39,230 nt of DNA from an uncultured Lachnospiraceae bacterium (GTDB lineage Bacteria; Bacillota; Clostridia; Lachnospirales; Lachnospiraceae), in the NCBI GenBank assembly GCA_902780465.1, contig CACZFV010000001.1, positions 1 through 39,230 on the forward strand. The letters are read 5' to 3'. The position numbers were made by a program, and so were the translations under genes. The notes under the pieces are model-generated. The model was given only the letters and a program-made list of their open reading frames with translations, was not told the DNA's origin and made no database searches. This document shows positions 36,672-39,230 of the stretch, piece after piece. Position 1 is the first letter of the stretch; every line of letters starts with the position of its first letter.

Positions 36672-39230
36672 TTATTGTTCTCCGGTTTCTGACGGCTTGC
36701 TCATGTCCAGCTGCTTCTCGAATTCTTCCGCAAGGCACCGGTACAGAGTTTCACTGTCGATGGGCTTGCGGATCACCCGCTGCATTCCTGCCGCCGCGAC
36801 CCTGTCTTCCACATCCGGCGTAACGTCCGCTGTCAGAGCGATGACAGGAATGGTCATGGCATCCTCCTGGACAGACTTCCTGATCTCCCTGGCCGCTTCC
36901 AGACCATTCTTCCCCGGCATCATCAGATCCATCAGGACCGCCTGGTAATAATAGGGGCCGTGGACGCGGAACAGTTCCACCGCTTCCTCGCCGTCTCTTG
37001 CGAGCTCTGCCCGGATACACTTCAGGTGAAGGAACTTCATGATCACTTCCGCATTGATGCGGTTGTCCTCCGCCAGAAGGATATTCTTGCCATAGAGGAT
37101 CCGGTCCTCATAGGTCGCTGTCTTCTGCTGCTGGAGAAGGATCTGCTCATCTGTCGCCAGTTCATACTGCAGCGTCACGGTGAACTCAGTGCCGTCCCCG
37201 AGTCTGCTCCGGCACCGGATGCGGCCTCCGAGCATATCCAGAAGGTTTTTGCAGATGTAGAGCCCGAGTCCGGTTCCTTCCCGGGTTCCATGCTCCTGCT
37301 CCTCCTGTTCAAAGGGCAGGAACATCCGCTTCTGGAATTCCTCGCTGATCCCGATCCCGTCGTCCCGGATCACATAAGTATGCGTAGCTCTCCTGCCGTC
37401 ATACACGACAGAAGTCTCCAGTGTCACATGACCGCCCTCGGGAGTGTACTTGATGCTGTTGGTCAGCACATTCAGGAGGATCCGCTCCACATGGGGCTCG
37501 TCCATCATCACAAAGCGGTTCTCGGAATTCCGCACCGACGACGTGAAGGACACGCCCGAGGCCCTTGCCTGTTCCTTGATGATAGTCGTGACAGCGTCCA
37601 GGACGTCTTCTTCCCGTACCACACTGCTGACGGTCACCACTTTCCCGGAATTGATCCGGCTCGTCTCCAGGATCTCTTCGATCAGCTGCAGCATATAGCT
37701 GGAGGAGGCGTGGATCTTCTCCAGGTTGTCCCGCAGCGTCTCCGGGATATCCTGCTCCCTCAGGCTCAGCTCCGTCAGTCCGGAGATCGCCGTCATAGGA
37801 GTCCGCATATCATGGGACATATGGGAAAGGAAGGTCTCCTTCTCTCTTCCTGTGCGGACGGCTTCCCGGAGAGCCCTCGCCATCTGTTCGATCTGGTCCT
37901 GGTCGTCCACCTGTTTCGTGGTATCCATAAAGGTCAGCACCAGGCCCTGCAGGACCTTTTTCCCGCTGGTATCCGCCGCGGACTGCGCCCTGTAGGGAGC
38001 GATCCTGATGAGGTAGGTCTTTCCGGCTTCCGAAGCGCAGAGCCGCTCCACCTGCTCCTCGGTCTCCAGCACCTCCCGGCAGAGCTTTATCAGGTCGATG
38101 GTCGAGAAATTGTAGGCGATATACCTGAGGGACCGTCCCACGTCCTGATCCAGGATATTGAACTCGCTGGAGATGTACTCGGTGAATTTCCGGATGTTCA
38201 GTTTCTTGTCCACCATAAGCATGCCCACCAGGGTCGTGGACAGGAAATTCGCCATATCGTCGTTCAGGCTGGCAAGTTCTGTCATCTTGGACTGATACTC
38301 GGAGTTGACCGTGTAAAGCTCTTCGTTGACCGACTGCAGTTCCTCGTTGGAGGACTGCAGCTCTTCGCTTTCGGTCAGGAGCTCTTCGTTGGCAGCCTGC
38401 AGCTCCGCGTTCACCGATTCCAGTTCTGTCACGGTCTGGCGGAGATTGTATTTCGTGTTGCGGAGCTCCTGCTCCAGGTCAGAGATCCGCTGGGAAGCTG
38501 CCGTGTCGATATTGTAAAGACTCAGCCCCTGAGCAGGGACGTCATCCTTTCTCAGGAAGGACACCGCGATATAACCGGTCTTCTTCCCGGCATGGTCCGC
38601 AATGGGATCCGCGACAATGGAAATATATTCCGGCTCGTCGCCAAGCTGGACCGGGACTTTTTCATATCCCGCCCGTTTGTCTGTAGCACGCGCATTCTGC
38701 AGTACCGTAGAGACCGGTATCTTCAGGTCGTTCCGCAGCAGGAGGAAAATATCCAGCGTCGCCATGCCGGCGGGGATCGACAGGAAACCTGTCAGATCTC
38801 CGTAGCTGCGCACCAGCTCGTTGTCTTCATCAATGACGACACATGCCGGCATCAGGGATTCCAGCACTGCCGTGTTAAGATCAGACGGTCTCTGAAGCTT
38901 CTCCGGTTCCTCTTCCAGGTGCTGGTAGCGGATCGGTTCCATGCTGGATTCCACATTCTGGATACCGTAATTGATGCGTTCGTGGTCCGGCACCTTTCCC
39001 GCCGCATTGTGAATAAAGATCTTTTCTGTGGTGCAGATCGTCCGGAACACGTCGTCATAATCCACAACAGACTCGGAACGCCCCAGGAACAGATAACCCT
39101 GATCATTCAGCGCCATATGGAAAATGGCGAACAGATTCCGCTGGAGCACGGACTGGAAGTAGATCAGCACGTTTCTGCAGCTGATGAGATCCAGCTTTCC
39201 GAAGGGCGGATCCTGGAAGATATTGTGCTG
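36672..39230 (-). CDS. CheR/PAS hybrid histidine kinase with C-terminal receiver (partial, cut by window edge)
   Basis: At least 852 residues; the 5' end lies beyond the window. It opens inside a CheR methyltransferase domain (DLISCRNVLIYFQ, then ALNDQGYLFLGRSESV). A PAS-like region and a coiled coil of repeated EEL motifs (about residues 235-310, e.g. NEELQSVNEELYTVNSEYQS) follow. A second PAS domain precedes the HisKA box FLSHMSHDMRTPMTAISG (His near 472). The ATPase shows NVLTNSIKYTPEGG, DDGIGI and GTGLGLYICKNLL. The receiver has LLAEDNRINAEV and VLMDLMMPGKNG (Asp near 766). It probably resembles CheB-CheR-fused kinases. It leads the Hpt-SGNH-MBOAT-DHHW operon. Confidence 0.92.
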   Translation of the reverse strand, partial: QHNIFQDPPFGKLDLISCRNVLIYFQSVLQRNLFAIFHMALNDQGYLFLGRSESVVDYDDVFRTICTTEKIFIHNAAGKVPDHERINYGIQNVESSMEPIRYQHLEEEPEKLQRPSDLNTAVLESLMPACVVIDEDNELVRSYGDLTGFLSIPAGMATLDIFLLLRNDLKIPVSTVLQNARATDKRAGYEKVPVQLGDEPEYISIVADPIADHAGKKTGYIAVSFLRKDDVPAQGLSLYNIDTAASQRISDLEQELRNTKYNLRQTVTELESVNAELQAANEELLTESEELQSSNEELQSVNEELYTVNSEYQSKMTELASLNDDMANFLSTTLVGMLMVDKKLNIRKFTEYISSEFNILDQDVGRSLRYIAYNFSTIDLIKLCREVLETEEQVERLCASEAGKTYLIRIAPYRAQSAADTSGKKVLQGLVLTFMDTTKQVDDQDQIEQMARALREAVRTGREKETFLSHMSHDMRTPMTAISGLTELSLREQDIPETLRDNLEKIHASSSYMLQLIEEILETSRINSGKVVTVSSVVREEDVLDAVTTIIKEQARASGVSFTSSVRNSENRFVMMDEPHVERILLNVLTNSIKYTPEGGHVTLETSVVYDGRRATHTYVIRDDGIGISEEFQKRMFLPFEQEEQEHGTREGTGLGLYICKNLLDMLGGRIRCRSRLGDGTEFTVTLQYELATDEQILLQQQKTATYEDRILYGKNILLAEDNRINAEVIMKFLHLKCIRAELARDGEEAVELFRVHGPYYYQAVLMDLMMPGKNGLEAAREIRKSVQEDAMTIPVIALTADVTPDVEDRVAAAGMQRVIRKPIDSETLYRCLAEEFEKQLDMSKPSETGEQ

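Noticed and set aside
1..39230. Prophage, transposon or integrative element
   Set aside because: No integrase, transposase, relaxase or phage structural gene was found, and the genes are ordinary chromosomal types.

Overview
The window looks like a chromosomal segment of a GC-rich anaerobic Clostridia, most likely Lachnospiraceae-like. The grounds are the ispF-cysS-mrnC-rlmB cluster with Mini-RNase III, strong AGGAGG-type ribosome binding sites, a YesM/YesN-type two-component pair, cell-wall-binding-type WYW repeats on an SGNH hydrolase, and ferredoxin-linked relics. No transposase, integrase, phage gene or CRISPR array was found. Almost everything is on the minus strand except a tRNA, a TetR gene and one ABC-transporter operon.

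Layout. (1) 53-4573, minus: a PsiE-like membrane protein, then the housekeeping run lipid kinase > ispF > cysS > mrnC > rlmB. (2) 4660-4823, plus: a tRNA-Met(CAT) with a near-consensus promoter and a bidirectional terminator. (3) 4835-11995, minus: a tightly packed run of truncated iorA-like > truncated iorB-like > rRNA methyltransferase > hisH > hisF > ung > uppP > CPBP protease > GT2 glycosyltransferase. (4) 12162-12719, plus: a divergent TetR regulator. (5) 12734-14223, minus: DUF308 > DegV. (6) 14320-19199, minus: a three-component sensory set (solute-binding lipoprotein > histidine kinase > AraC-type response regulator) followed by an M20 amidohydrolase. (7) 19422-24459, plus: a divergent ABC importer (binding lipoprotein, two-module permease, ATPase with an unusual long insertion). 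The sensory set probably controls it. (8) 24460-25058: 600 bases without a convincing gene, but with a terminator, 20-bp tandem repeats and four 38-bp modules placed as an exactly symmetric inverted array. (9) 25059-27898, minus: small-protein genes, YciI, Nudix, esterase and a QueG-like Fe-S protein. (10) 28053-32536, minus: two paralogous aconitase-superfamily isomerases, one as separate LeuC/LeuD subunits and one as a LeuD-LeuC fusion, plus a lipoprotein. (11) 32550-39230, minus: a surface-polymer O-acylation cassette (SGNH, MBOAT, DHHW) directly behind a CheR/PAS hybrid histidine kinase (cut by the window edge) and a stand-alone Hpt protein.

The most unusual items are the truncated IorA/IorB pair that has lost its catalytic thiamine and Fe-S domains, the symmetric 38-bp module array, the LeuD-LeuC fusion in reversed domain order beside an unfused paralogue, the ABC ATPase with about 100 extra residues between Q-loop and signature motif, and a 55-codon cysteine-rich frame overlapping a small HhH gene. 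All names rest on reading motifs by eye. No database search was run.
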